A stretch of 31,702 nucleotides of DNA from UBA4823 sp034436035 (GTDB lineage Bacteria > Chloroflexota > Anaerolineae > Anaerolineales > UBA4823). This document shows positions 14,687 to 22,957 of the stretch, piece by piece. Position numbers and translations under genes: made by a program. Where the stretch lies: positions 1 to 31,702 of the forward strand of contig DAOTVW010000039.1 of NCBI GenBank assembly GCA_034436035.1, in the 5' to 3' direction. The notes under the pieces are model-generated. The model saw only the letters and a program-made list of their open reading frames with translations, was not told where the DNA came from and did no database searches. Position 1 is the first letter of the stretch. Every line of letters starts with the position of its first letter.

Positions 14687-15565
14687 CTATCCATTAAATT
14701 TTACCAGTATTACTGAAATATTATCAGGTCCACCAGCTTGATTGGCTGCTTGAATCAGATCGTTACATGCGGATTGAAGGCTGGTATTGGAACGGAGAAT
14801 TTCTGCTATGGAGGGATCGGGGACAACACTCCATAAGCCATCAGAGCAAATGAGGAGATAACCACTCTCTGGGATTGGAAACGAACCAATATCCGCTTCT
14901 AACGGTTCATTTTGTCCAAGCGCCCGATAAAGAACATTACGCTGAGGATGGTTGAGGGCTTGTTTTTCATTGATTTGACCCAACTCAAGCAGGCGATTAA
15001 CTAAAGAGTGATCCCGAGTATAACGTTTTATTGCTCCATCAATATCAATGTAATATGCGCGGCTGTCTCCGACATGAGCAATGGTTAAATAACTGCCAAA
15101 GATTAAGCAGGCAGTTAAGGTGGTGCCGCCACCAGTAGCGTGACGGAGGACTTCCTGATGAGCGGTTAATAGCGCTTCATTCAGTATGTTTTGGAGGGAG
15201 TTTTGAGGCGTTGGACGAGTGGGGTTGATATAAGGGATTAATATCCGTTCTGTAATGGTGGATGTAATGGAGCCGATAGCCAGTTTGCTGGCGATTTCAC
15301 CATGAAGATGTCCCCCCATCCCATCGGCAATTGCAAAGAACCCAAAGGGGCGCACGCTATCTTGTAAGGATAAAGCGCTTGCTAGAGCAATGAGGGCATC
15401 TTCATTATGATCTCGTTGCATGCCCACTGATTGGGCAAACGCATAGGAAAATTGGGGTAAATTCCACTTTGACTGCAATGCGAGGAGATTGCTGGCAGTT
15501 TGGGATGGTTGTTCATAAATGTCAGGCTTTGATTTTTGTGTGGTACGTTTAAATAGCGATTTCAC
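14687..15565 (-). CDS. PP2C-family Ser/Thr protein phosphatase
   Basis: Metal-dependent (Mn/Mg) protein phosphatase, 292 residues, soluble. All PP2C motifs are intact: SVGMQRDHNEDA (47-57, with R51, E55 and D56), the metal-binding ADGMGGHLHGE (80-90, D81 and G82), TTLTACLI, HVGDSRAYYID (164-174), CSDGLWSVV (D242) and GGPDNISVILV (D281). The first 35 residues are a variable polar tail. Such enzymes reverse Hanks-type kinase phosphorylation, as the PrkC/PrpC pair does in Bacillus. Here the kinase gene ends only 12 bases upstream, so this phosphatase is very likely its antagonist. It belongs to a five-gene operon ending in two response regulators. Confidence 0.95.
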   Translation of the reverse strand: MKSLFKRTTQKSKPDIYEQPSQTASNLLALQSKWNLPQFSYAFAQSVGMQRDHNEDALIALASALSLQDSVRPFGFFAIADGMGGHLHGEIASKLAIGSITSTITERILIPYINPTRPTPQNSLQNILNEALLTAHQEVLRHATGGGTTLTACLIFGSYLTIAHVGDSRAYYIDIDGAIKRYTRDHSLVNRLLELGQINEKQALNHPQRNVLYRALGQNEPLEADIGSFPIPESGYLLICSDGLWSVVPDPSIAEILRSNTSLQSACNDLIQAANQAGGPDNISVILVKFNG

Positions 15566-15577
15566 TTTGAAGGTTTC

Positions 15578-17473
15578 CTATCCAGAAGGGGTGATTTGTA
15601 ATGCGTATAGATGCTTATCGGTAGAGCCAATATAAAGTATGTTGCCATTTATCACCGGAGTGCTGGTAATTGCACCACCGGTTTGATATTTCCAAATCAA
15701 GTTCCCGGTAAGTCCATCCAGACAATAGACGTAGCTATCTACAGAACCAAAATAGACACGGTTTTGGTGAATAATGGGAGAGCCGGTTACTTGATTCATG
15801 GCTTCATATTGCCAAAGAATTTTTCCATTGCGAGTGTCGAGACAGTAGAGATTCGCATCGGTGGAGCCTATGTATAAGTAGTCTCCATCAATGCATGGAG
15901 TGGATATAGTAGCTTTCCCTAATCGAGTACGCCAGAGCATCCATCCAGTTTTGGCGTCTAATGCATAGACATTCGCATCGAGTGATCCAAAATAAACGGA
16001 ATTCTTTTCGGCTACGGAAGAACCGGTCACACCCTTTTTTGCCTTGAAGCGCCAACGGATTGTGCCGCGAAAATCAATACAGTAATAATCGCCATATTCA
16101 CTTCCAAAGTAAATCCCATCTTCGAAAATAAAAGGAGTGGAACGAACCGGCGAGCCGGCATCTAACTTCCAACTTGGATTGCCAGTTACGAGATTAATCG
16201 CGTGCAGATTGCAATCATCCGACCCAATAAAAATATGTCCTGCAGCATAAACAGGTGAAGACCAGATTGGACCTTGGGTGTAATATGAAAAGTTAATTTT
16301 CCCATTGCGATGATAGAGCACATACACCCGGTTATCAGCTGAAGCAAAGATAACATTCCCTTCGACAATAACCGGACGGCTGACAACTGCGCCATCGGTG
16401 GTGTAGAGCCAGATCAATTCCCCACTATTTTTATCTACACAATAAAGGTTGTGATCGTATGAACCGAAAAAAACGGACTGCTCAAATATGGTGAGGTTGC
16501 CACGAATTTCATCCTGCGTTGAAAATTTCCATAGCAGACTGACATCGGTGGAAAAAATAGTGGAGAGATTCGGCTCAATATCTTGAGTTTGGCTTTGGGA
16601 TGCAAGGAGGTTTTCGAGAGCGCTTTTCATTTCCAAGGCGCTGGTAAAACGGTCTTCCGGGTTATATTGAAGGGCTTTGATAATCACCGCTTCGAGCTCT
16701 GCTGATACATTAGGATTGTAATATCGAATCGGGCGCTCCCCGAAGGAAAAGGGTGGCTCTAAGCGGGGGTCTTTGCGGGTGAGAACATGATGTAAGGTTG
16801 CCCCGAGGGCATAGATATCTGCGAGGTGGGTGGCTTCGCCACGATACTGTTCTGGTGGGGAGTATCCTTCTGTTCCAATCATGGTTCCCTTTTGTTCTCC
16901 CCGAAATGGTTTGGCGATTCCAAAATCAATCAGCATCACCCGATTATACTGGTTGATCATCACGTTAGACGGTTTCATATCGCGGAAGATAATGGGCTCG
17001 GGTTGATGCGTATGCAAGTATTGGAGAACATCACATATTTCGATTGCCCATTGAATGATTTGAGAAATTTCTAAATCATCTCTTAACCGTTCCTCGAGTG
17101 TCTTCCCGTTGATGAGTTCCATCACGAGATAGGAACGGTCTTGGGCGGAAAAATAATCAAAGATGCGGGGAATAGCGGGATGATCTAAGGTTGCCAATAA
17201 ATCCGCTTCTCTTTCGAAATTACGGATGATTGAATTGCGGATAGCGGGGTCATGGGTTTGGATAATCATTTCTTTAACCGCTACATGTTTCACAACATTG
17301 GGGAAGTGTAGATCGCGGGCGCGATAAACCGCTCCCATGCCTCCAATACCCAAAATACCCTCAATTAAATAGCGGTTGGCTATCGTTGAACCAATTCTTA
17401 ATTGAGCCGTACCATAATTTGTTGCGGCAGGTTCTTTTGTTGTTGAATCGGGCTTGTTCCACTCGTCTGTCAT
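15578..17473 (-). CDS. Ser/Thr kinase fused to a PQQ-type beta-propeller
   Basis: Hanks-type kinase with a C-terminal propeller, 631 residues. Kinase domain about 33-300: GIGGMGAVYRA (43-52), K67 in VAVKE, catalytic loop FRDMKPSN (F163, D165, N170; Phe replaces the common His), DFG at 183-185, and GTEGYSPPEQY. From about residue 315 to 631, eight repeats of about 40 residues follow the pattern xxYFGSxDxxxYxLDxxTGxxxWxxxxxxxxxSxPxxxxx, the PQQ/YWTD-like blade seen in BamB and quinoprotein dehydrogenases. No membrane helix separates the halves and no signal peptide is present, so the propeller should be cytoplasmic and serve as a ligand- or protein-docking platform. First gene of the operon with PP2C, an 80-residue protein and two response regulators. 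ATG at 17473 lacks a Shine-Dalgarno. Confidence 0.93.
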   Translation of the reverse strand: MTDEWNKPDSTTKEPAATNYGTAQLRIGSTIANRYLIEGILGIGGMGAVYRARDLHFPNVVKHVAVKEMIIQTHDPAIRNSIIRNFEREADLLATLDHPAIPRIFDYFSAQDRSYLVMELINGKTLEERLRDDLEISQIIQWAIEICDVLQYLHTHQPEPIIFRDMKPSNVMINQYNRVMLIDFGIAKPFRGEQKGTMIGTEGYSPPEQYRGEATHLADIYALGATLHHVLTRKDPRLEPPFSFGERPIRYYNPNVSAELEAVIIKALQYNPEDRFTSALEMKSALENLLASQSQTQDIEPNLSTIFSTDVSLLWKFSTQDEIRGNLTIFEQSVFFGSYDHNLYCVDKNSGELIWLYTTDGAVVSRPVIVEGNVIFASADNRVYVLYHRNGKINFSYYTQGPIWSSPVYAAGHIFIGSDDCNLHAINLVTGNPSWKLDAGSPVRSTPFIFEDGIYFGSEYGDYYCIDFRGTIRWRFKAKKGVTGSSVAEKNSVYFGSLDANVYALDAKTGWMLWRTRLGKATISTPCIDGDYLYIGSTDANLYCLDTRNGKILWQYEAMNQVTGSPIIHQNRVYFGSVDSYVYCLDGLTGNLIWKYQTGGAITSTPVINGNILYIGSTDKHLYALQITPSG

Positions 17474-17484
17474 AATCTATGTTG

Positions 17485-17513
17485 TATGATAACCGAAAAT
17501 GGCAAAATTGTTG
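17485..17513 (-). promoter_or_regulatory. Possible promoter of the kinase-phosphatase operon
   Basis: On the minus strand, a -35-like TCAACA about 17 bases before a -10-like TATCAT. The latter ends 12 bases before the ATG at 17473, giving a leader of only about five bases. The -35 matches four of six consensus bases, so this is tentative. Confidence 0.3.
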
Positions 17514-17564
17514 ATATTAATTTATATTACAGCGGTTTTGCTATACAAACTGCCTCGGGTTAAG

Positions 17565-17570
17565 TATAAT
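17565..17570 (+). promoter_or_regulatory. Consensus -10 element just upstream of purB
   Basis: A perfect TATAAT at 17565-17570 ends nine bases before the ATG at 17580. No ribosome-binding site lies between, and no good -35 is found at the right distance. Transcription would start about three bases before the ATG. The upstream in-frame start at 17499 would place this element inside a coding region, which argues for the later start. Confidence 0.5.
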
Positions 17571-17579
17571 TCAAACTAT

Positions 17580-18980
17580 ATGATGGAAGAATTGGATTCT
17601 ACTTATCGTTCTCCCTTTTCGTGGCGTTATGGCTCAAAGGCGATGCGTCAGATTTGGGGTGAGGTGAATAAACGCAAACTGTGGCGGATGTTATGGGTTA
17701 CCTTAGCGGAAACTCAATCAGAGTACGGTATTGTTACCATTGAGCAAGTGCAAGATTTACAAGAACACGCAGATCAAATTAATATACGGCGTTCTTTGGA
17801 AATCGAATCCGAGATTCATCATGACTTGATGGCAGAGATTAAAGCGTATGCAGAACAATGCCCGATTGGCGGCGGGATTATCCATTTAGGCGCTACCTCA
17901 ATGGATATCAAAGATAATGCGGACGTTTTGCGTATCCATCAGTCACTGCAACTGGTGCTGAAAAGCCTTGCTGACCTGTTGCAATTATTTTCAGAGCGGA
18001 TTGCCCAATATGCCGATTTGCCCATCTTAGCGTTTACCCATCTTCAGCCTGCTGAACCAACTACATTGGGTTACCGTTTGGCGCAATATGGCCAAGATTT
18101 ACTAGAAGACTATCAAGCTCTCGAAGGGATTGATCACGATTTACGTTTGAAAGGCTTTCGCGGGGCGGTAGGTACAAGTGCGACGTATCGCGAATTGGTC
18201 GGGGATGACAAGTTGGCGGAGTTTCAACAGAAGTTAGCTGACAAGTTGGGCATACCATTCTTTGAGGTAGTCACCCAGGTTTATCCCCGCAAACAAGATT
18301 ACCGTGTGGCAAGTGCACTGGCGGGGTTAGGAGCATCCCTGCATCGTTTCGGGATGGATTGGCGCTTTCTACAATCTATGCCGATTGGAGAATGGTCGGA
18401 ACCATTTGATGAAAAACAAGTTGGGTCATCTGCCATGCCCTTCAAGCGTAATCCCATTAATGCGGAAAAAATAGATTCCTTAACTCGATTGTTAGCTCAA
18501 TATCCGCGTCTTGCTTGGGATAATGCTGCTCATTCCCTGTTAGAGAATACCCTGGATGACTCTGCCAATCGGCGCACGATGCTTCCGGAGATGTTTTTAA
18601 TTTGTGATGAATTACTGACAACCGCAAATAAATTACTTAAAGGTATGATAGTTTACCCTGAGGTAATCAAAAGGAATCTGGAAATCTATGCACCCTTTGC
18701 GGCGACCGAAAGGTTGATGATGGCAGTCGGGAAATTGGGCTTCAATCGTCAAGAAATGCACGAGGAACTACGTCGTCTTTCTATGGAAGCCTGGCAGGAA
18801 ATTAAGCATGGCAGAGCTAATCCTTTGCTTGAGAAGATATTGCAGAATGAATATTTTCGCAGGGCATTATCTGAACAAGAAATTAATGAGTTAATGAATG
18901 TTGAAAACTATATCGGTGATGCTGGGCAGCGTGCAAAGAAAATGAGCGAAACGATACAACAAGCGCTCCAGCATAATTGA
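17580..18980 (+). CDS. purB: Adenylosuccinate lyase
   Basis: Fumarase/aspartase-superfamily lyase acting twice in purine synthesis: it splits SAICAR to AICAR and adenylosuccinate to AMP, releasing fumarate. Sequence marks: YRSPFSWRYGSKAMRQIWG at the N-terminus, HLGATSMDIKDNADVL (substrate-binding signature), LAFTHLQPAEPTTLGYR (catalytic His region) and the superfamily signature SSAMPFKRNPINAEKI, whose serine is the catalytic base. I start at ATG 17580 (or the ATG directly after it at 17583), giving 466 residues. The start 81 bases upstream adds a hydrophobic stretch foreign to the family and covers a TATAAT. It is the only plus-strand gene in this part and stands alone among signalling and sugar or nucleotide enzymes. 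Confidence 0.95.
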   Translation: MMEELDSTYRSPFSWRYGSKAMRQIWGEVNKRKLWRMLWVTLAETQSEYGIVTIEQVQDLQEHADQINIRRSLEIESEIHHDLMAEIKAYAEQCPIGGGIIHLGATSMDIKDNADVLRIHQSLQLVLKSLADLLQLFSERIAQYADLPILAFTHLQPAEPTTLGYRLAQYGQDLLEDYQALEGIDHDLRLKGFRGAVGTSATYRELVGDDKLAEFQQKLADKLGIPFFEVVTQVYPRKQDYRVASALAGLGASLHRFGMDWRFLQSMPIGEWSEPFDEKQVGSSAMPFKRNPINAEKIDSLTRLLAQYPRLAWDNAAHSLLENTLDDSANRRTMLPEMFLICDELLTTANKLLKGMIVYPEVIKRNLEIYAPFAATERLMMAVGKLGFNRQEMHEELRRLSMEAWQEIKHGRANPLLEKILQNEYFRRALSEQEINELMNVENYIGDAGQRAKKMSETIQQALQHN

Positions 18981-18992
18981 GTTGAAACAGAA

Positions 18993-19051
18993 GAAATTGA
19001 TTTCGCCCTCCTAACCCCGAGGTAGAGTTGGGATAGAGCGAAATCAATTTC
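18993..19051. terminator. Long bidirectional hairpin between purB and the aldo/keto reductase gene
   Basis: Perfect 14-base inverted repeat: GAAATTGATTTCGC at 18993-19006 and GCGAAATCAATTTC at 19038-19051. The inner 31 bases can pair further (CCTAAC with GTTGGG). It begins 12 bases after the purB stop and ends 12 bases before the stop of the convergent gene. The AT-rich outer arms supply a T-rich tail on each strand, so it can end transcription from both sides. Confidence 0.75.
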
Positions 19052-19063
19052 ATTAGATAATTT

Positions 19064-20056
19064 TTATCGCCAATCTTTTTCTGGTTCGGGTTTATTCCCT
19101 AAGATACCCTCAATTTTTTCCATCACTTCATCGGTGAGCTGTTTGGCAACTTCGATTGCCTGCATGTTTTCAACCACTTGTTGTGGACGAGACGCACCGG
19201 TGATAACCGTGCTTACGTTGGGATTCTTCAAACACCAGGCTAAAGCCATTTGGGGTAAGCTACAACCCAATTCCTTCGACAAGGCAGCTAACTGCTTTAC
19301 GATGTCAACCTTCTTTTGGAATTCTTCCCCTTCAAAACGTTTGCGTAACCACTCATAACCAGGCAGGGAAATCCGAGTACCTTCTGGTATCCCTTCGTTA
19401 TATTTACCAGTTAGCAAACCGCTGGCGAGAGGACTCCAAACAGTTGTTCCCAGACCAATGGAGCGGTACAGCGGCGCGTATTCCACTTCGACCCGCTGGC
19501 GGTGGAACATGTTGTATTCTGGTTGTTCCATCAAGGGCGGGATGAGATGCTCTCGGCGTGCTACTCCATAGGCTTCCATGATTTGGGATGCGCTCCATTC
19601 ACTCGTACCCCAATAGAACGCTTTCCCTTGTTGAATGATTAAGTTCATTGCCCAGACCGTTTCTTCGATGGGAGTGTATAAATCGGGACGATGACAGAAA
19701 ATCAGGTCAACATAATCCATTTGCAAGCGTTTTAACGAGGCATTTATCCCTTCCATGATGTGTTTGCGGGACAAGCCATTGTCATTTGGCCCAGAACCAC
19801 CCCAGAAGAGTTTTGTGGAGATGACTAAGTCTGACCGTTTCCAACCTGCTTTTTTGATGACATTGCCCATCACAATCTCTGCCTGTCCATTGGCGTATAC
19901 TTCTGCATTATCAAAGAAATTTACGCCAGCATCATAGGCGGCTTTCATACATTCCAATGCTGTCTCTTCACCGATTTGATGCCCAAAAGTAACCCAGGCA
20001 CCCAGTGATAAGGCGGATACTTTTAAGCCTGATTTGCCTAAAAAACGATATTCCAT
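19064..20056 (-). CDS. Aldo/keto reductase, voltage-gated K+ channel beta-subunit type
   Basis: NADPH-dependent oxidoreductase with a TIM-barrel fold, 330 residues, single domain. The catalytic tetrad is complete: D49 and Y54 in FFDNAEVY, K82 in STKLFWGG and H122 in FCHRPD. The start MEYRFLGKSGLKVSALSLGAW and the C-terminal VSTVITGASRPQQVVENMQA match the Kv-beta/YghZ subgroup, which reduces aldehydes and glyoxal-type compounds. The real substrate cannot be told. ATG at 20056 with a near-perfect AAGGAGG eight bases upstream. It lies 13 bases after the inositol-monophosphatase-like gene, so the two are one transcript. A shared pathway is unproven. Confidence 0.94.
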   Translation of the reverse strand: MEYRFLGKSGLKVSALSLGAWVTFGHQIGEETALECMKAAYDAGVNFFDNAEVYANGQAEIVMGNVIKKAGWKRSDLVISTKLFWGGSGPNDNGLSRKHIMEGINASLKRLQMDYVDLIFCHRPDLYTPIEETVWAMNLIIQQGKAFYWGTSEWSASQIMEAYGVARREHLIPPLMEQPEYNMFHRQRVEVEYAPLYRSIGLGTTVWSPLASGLLTGKYNEGIPEGTRISLPGYEWLRKRFEGEEFQKKVDIVKQLAALSKELGCSLPQMALAWCLKNPNVSTVITGASRPQQVVENMQAIEVAKQLTDEVMEKIEGILGNKPEPEKDWR

Positions 20057-20069
20057 AAACTATACCTCC

Positions 20070-20870
20070 TTAATTTCTCGATTTGATCTTTTGTAGGGCT
20101 TCATTAAACCATATTTTCGAAGCAGCTGCTAATACTGGATAACTTTTTGATTGATAATGGATGTTTGGTTGGATTGGAAAGGGTTCATCTCCTTGTAATA
20201 CACCGATCTCTCCGCCACTGGAAGGAATTAAAACCCAAGCAGCGGCAAGATCCCAAATCTTGGCGGTTGCTTCAAAGGCAACTCGGGCAATCCCCCTAGC
20301 CACACTGGCGAGTGAATAACCCGCGCTGCCGAATATGCGCGTTTTGTAACGGATGTCTACCTGATACTGACGAAAGGTTCGAGAACAACAGGAAAAAATG
20401 GTGATAAATCCTGGTTCGTTTTCGTTTTCCACATGAATAGGGTTCCCATTGAGGGTTGGAGGGTGTCCATGCCCAACCTGATAAAGCTCATCTACAACAG
20501 GAAAATATTGAGCGGAAAGGATGGGATAGCCTGCTTCAACTTTTGTGATCAAGACCCCCCAATATGGTAACCCGAGGACGAAGTTGGTTGTTCCATCGAG
20601 AGGATCGATGATCCATCCATTCTTTGTTGTTGGGATAGTGAGGGTGGGGTTAAGTTCCTCACTGATAATGAAATCTCCTGGATAGGCTGCTTGAATGCTA
20701 TCGCGGATGAAGGTATCTGCGGCAACATCTGCCTCGGTAACCAGTGAGCGGTCTGCTTTGCGAGATGGTTGTAAGGTGTGATGTTGGAAAAATTGACGCA
20801 GCAATTTTCCGCTCTCCAGGCATAATTTTGCTGCAAAATCTAAATCGCTAAGAATTGTCTTATTCGGCAT
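20070..20870 (-). CDS. Inositol monophosphatase family protein
   Basis: Mg2+-dependent, Li-sensitive-type sugar/inositol phosphatase fold, 266 residues, cytoplasmic. Metal and catalytic residues visible: SLVTEADVAAD (42-52), E71 in FIISEELN, D89 and D92 in WIIDPLDGTTNF (the family signature) and D207 in KIWDLAAAW (the second signature). Family members hydrolyse inositol-1-phosphate, histidinol phosphate, 3'-phosphoadenosine phosphates or fructose-1,6-bisphosphate. Nothing here picks one, so the product name stays general. No Shine-Dalgarno stands before the ATG at 20870. It follows the amidohydrolase-CYTH gene after 95 non-coding bases and is followed closely by the aldo/keto reductase. Confidence 0.93.
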   Translation of the reverse strand: MPNKTILSDLDFAAKLCLESGKLLRQFFQHHTLQPSRKADRSLVTEADVAADTFIRDSIQAAYPGDFIISEELNPTLTIPTTKNGWIIDPLDGTTNFVLGLPYWGVLITKVEAGYPILSAQYFPVVDELYQVGHGHPPTLNGNPIHVENENEPGFITIFSCCSRTFRQYQVDIRYKTRIFGSAGYSLASVARGIARVAFEATAKIWDLAAAWVLIPSSGGEIGVLQGDEPFPIQPNIHYQSKSYPVLAAASKIWFNEALQKIKSRN

Positions 20871-20965
20871 AGCATCGTTTCGTTGAAATGCTTCACGATT
20901 TTTTGTCTTGAAGAAGGTGTATGTTTTTTTTGTAAACGTCTATTTCTCACTTCGCCTTTTTATGG

Positions 20966-22945
20966 TTAGGATGGAAAAATCATCTCAATATAATCTTTGG
21001 TGACATTGAGATCGGGGGAAGCACCAAGTGACTTTATTAGACTGGCTGCGATCTCTGCTTTGTATTCCGCATCGCGTTTGCTCCAAGTTCGGCTTTTTAC
21101 TTCAAGGAAATAACCGAGATCGGGCGCTTCGATGTGATCGAGGTTGATATAAAATTCAGTACCCCGATATAAAACCCTCCAGCGAAGGCGGTCTTTGGTA
21201 ATCGAGACTTCTTGAACTGGCTTGAAGTATTCGCGATAGAAACGCAGGCTATGGGTGGCGGGGGCGATGAAGCGACTGCGAGAAAGCAGCACATCCTGAT
21301 CAAAACGAGCTTCGCGGGCTTTCCCTAGCAATGTGAGACGGTAACGGACATTGCTGATATTCCCTTTTTCATCCACTAATTCGTCTTCGCGATAGCGTAG
21401 ATATCCCTGGTCAGGATCGGGGAAGATGAAATACGTATCATATTCATGATAATGGCGAGTATATAGAATTTCTAGCTGTCCACTTTGGATGGCTTCAAGT
21501 ATTGGTTGGGGGTCTGTGATTTGGACTTTGACTTGCACTTCAAAGCTTTCCCCTTCAGCCGCACCGCCAATGGCGATCAATTTGGATAGTATCGATTTTT
21601 CTCTTTGAATGAGGAAGGCATCGATATGTTTTGCATGCTCCTGAGCAGCAAGGCGTAAATCTTCTTCTTGCAGGGTGGTTAATTGGTGGTTTTGCATCAA
21701 CCATTTCCCATCCACCATGACATCGGTTACATCGTTTTTGTTGCTTGCATAAACAATTTGAGCGTAAATCCCTTGGGGGTCACGGCGAAAGCGGGGAGTA
21801 TTATGTAAGGGGGTGAGATCAATCAAGATTAAATCTGCCCTTTTCCCAACCTCAATAGATCCGGTCAAATGTCCGATGTGCATGGCATTTGCCCCTAATC
21901 GGGTTGCCATGCTTAATGCCTTCGTCGCGGGCAACGCAGTGGGATCACCACTAAATCCTTTTGCGATAAATGCAGCCAGACGGATCTCTTCGAACATATC
22001 TAAATCGTTGTTGGAAGCGGGACCATCCGTTCCAATGCCGACATTTAATCCACTATCCAGCATCTTTTGTACCGGTGCAAATCCGGATGCTAATTTTAAG
22101 TTCGAGGAAGGGTTGTGCGCAACACCAGCATGATGATGTAGCAGCGTTTTGATTTCACCATCATCGATGTGAACGCAATGAGCAGCCAGCACTTTTGCAT
22201 CGAAAATGTTTTGTTTTTTCACATAGGGTATGACGGGCATACCGTGTTCGGCGCGGGAGTTTTCTACTTCACTTGCGGTTTCAGCGAGATGGGTGTGTAA
22301 TGGGACATCGAATTCAACCGCTAAAGCAGCAGTGGCTTGTAATATTTCATCGGTACAGGTGTAGGGTGCATGAGGTGCTACCGACGGGATGATAAGCGGG
22401 TGATCTTTCCAGTTTTGAATGAACTCACGCGCTAATGCTAGAGATTCTTCATAGAACCGTGCATCTGGGGCAGGAAATTTCATCACGGTTTGCGAACAAA
22501 CGGCGCGCAACCCAGCTTCAGCGGTCGCTTTCGCTACATGCTCTTCGAAATAATACATATCGGCAAAACTCGTTACACCAGAACGGATTAATTCGGCACA
22601 AGCGATTTTCGTCCCCAGTTCCACGAAATCCGGTGAGACAAATTCCCGCTCGACGGGCATCATATACCCCAATAACCAGACATCCAACCGTAAATCGTCT
22701 GCCAAGCCGCGCAAAAGTGTCATTGGCACATGGGTATGGGCATTGACTAAGCCGGGCATTAATACTTTCCCTTGACAATCGTGGTTGGTTTTGGCAGTGT
22801 ATTCCGCCCGTAGCGCTGCTTCATCTCCGACTGCGATAATCGTATTGCCGCTGATAGCGACTGCGCCAGGTTCGTATTGATGAAGTTCATTATCCATTGT
22901 CAATACAATGGCATTGGTTAATAGGAGATCGACTGATTTTGCCAC
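20966..22945 (-). CDS. Amidohydrolase (MTA/SAH deaminase-like) fused to a CYTH domain
   Basis: Two-domain protein, 659 residues. Residues 1-440 form a metal-dependent amidohydrolase of the TRZ/ATZ-MtaD group: NAHTHVPMTLLRGLADD (metal ligands H70, H72), H219 in LHTHLAE, H256 in LAAHCVHI, and D307 in GIGTDGPASNND. MtaD enzymes deaminate 5'-methylthioadenosine or S-adenosylhomocysteine, the likely chemistry here. Residues 465-659 form a CYTH (adenylate cyclase class IV/thiamine triphosphatase) domain: E469-V-Q471-V-K473 in place of ExExK, then RYRED, VRYRLTLLGKAREARF, LRWRVLYRG and LEVKSRT. The second Glu is Gln, which may affect metal binding. Each half is a full family length. GTG start at 22945 with AAGGAA five bases upstream, 12 bases after cinA. 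The fusion links adenosine-derivative metabolism with a triphosphate-tunnel fold; its purpose is unknown. Confidence 0.9.
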   Translation of the reverse strand: MAKSVDLLLTNAIVLTMDNELHQYEPGAVAISGNTIIAVGDEAALRAEYTAKTNHDCQGKVLMPGLVNAHTHVPMTLLRGLADDLRLDVWLLGYMMPVEREFVSPDFVELGTKIACAELIRSGVTSFADMYYFEEHVAKATAEAGLRAVCSQTVMKFPAPDARFYEESLALAREFIQNWKDHPLIIPSVAPHAPYTCTDEILQATAALAVEFDVPLHTHLAETASEVENSRAEHGMPVIPYVKKQNIFDAKVLAAHCVHIDDGEIKTLLHHHAGVAHNPSSNLKLASGFAPVQKMLDSGLNVGIGTDGPASNNDLDMFEEIRLAAFIAKGFSGDPTALPATKALSMATRLGANAMHIGHLTGSIEVGKRADLILIDLTPLHNTPRFRRDPQGIYAQIVYASNKNDVTDVMVDGKWLMQNHQLTTLQEEDLRLAAQEHAKHIDAFLIQREKSILSKLIAIGGAAEGESFEVQVKVQITDPQPILEAIQSGQLEILYTRHYHEYDTYFIFPDPDQGYLRYREDELVDEKGNISNVRYRLTLLGKAREARFDQDVLLSRSRFIAPATHSLRFYREYFKPVQEVSITKDRLRWRVLYRGTEFYINLDHIEAPDLGYFLEVKSRTWSKRDAEYKAEIAASLIKSLGASPDLNVTKDYIEMIFPS

Positions 22946-22957
22946 GGTTATTCCTTT

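Noticed and set aside
15578..16530. Periodic sequence similarity at about 120-base steps, possibly a DNA tandem repeat
   Set aside because: The periodicity reflects the eight protein propeller repeats of about 40 codons; the DNA copies have diverged and there is no array of identical units.
17499..17579. 27-residue hydrophobic N-terminal extension of adenylosuccinate lyase
   Set aside because: A cytoplasmic purine enzyme has no such segment, it covers a perfect TATAAT, and lacks a ribosome-binding site. The ATG at 17580 fits the family.
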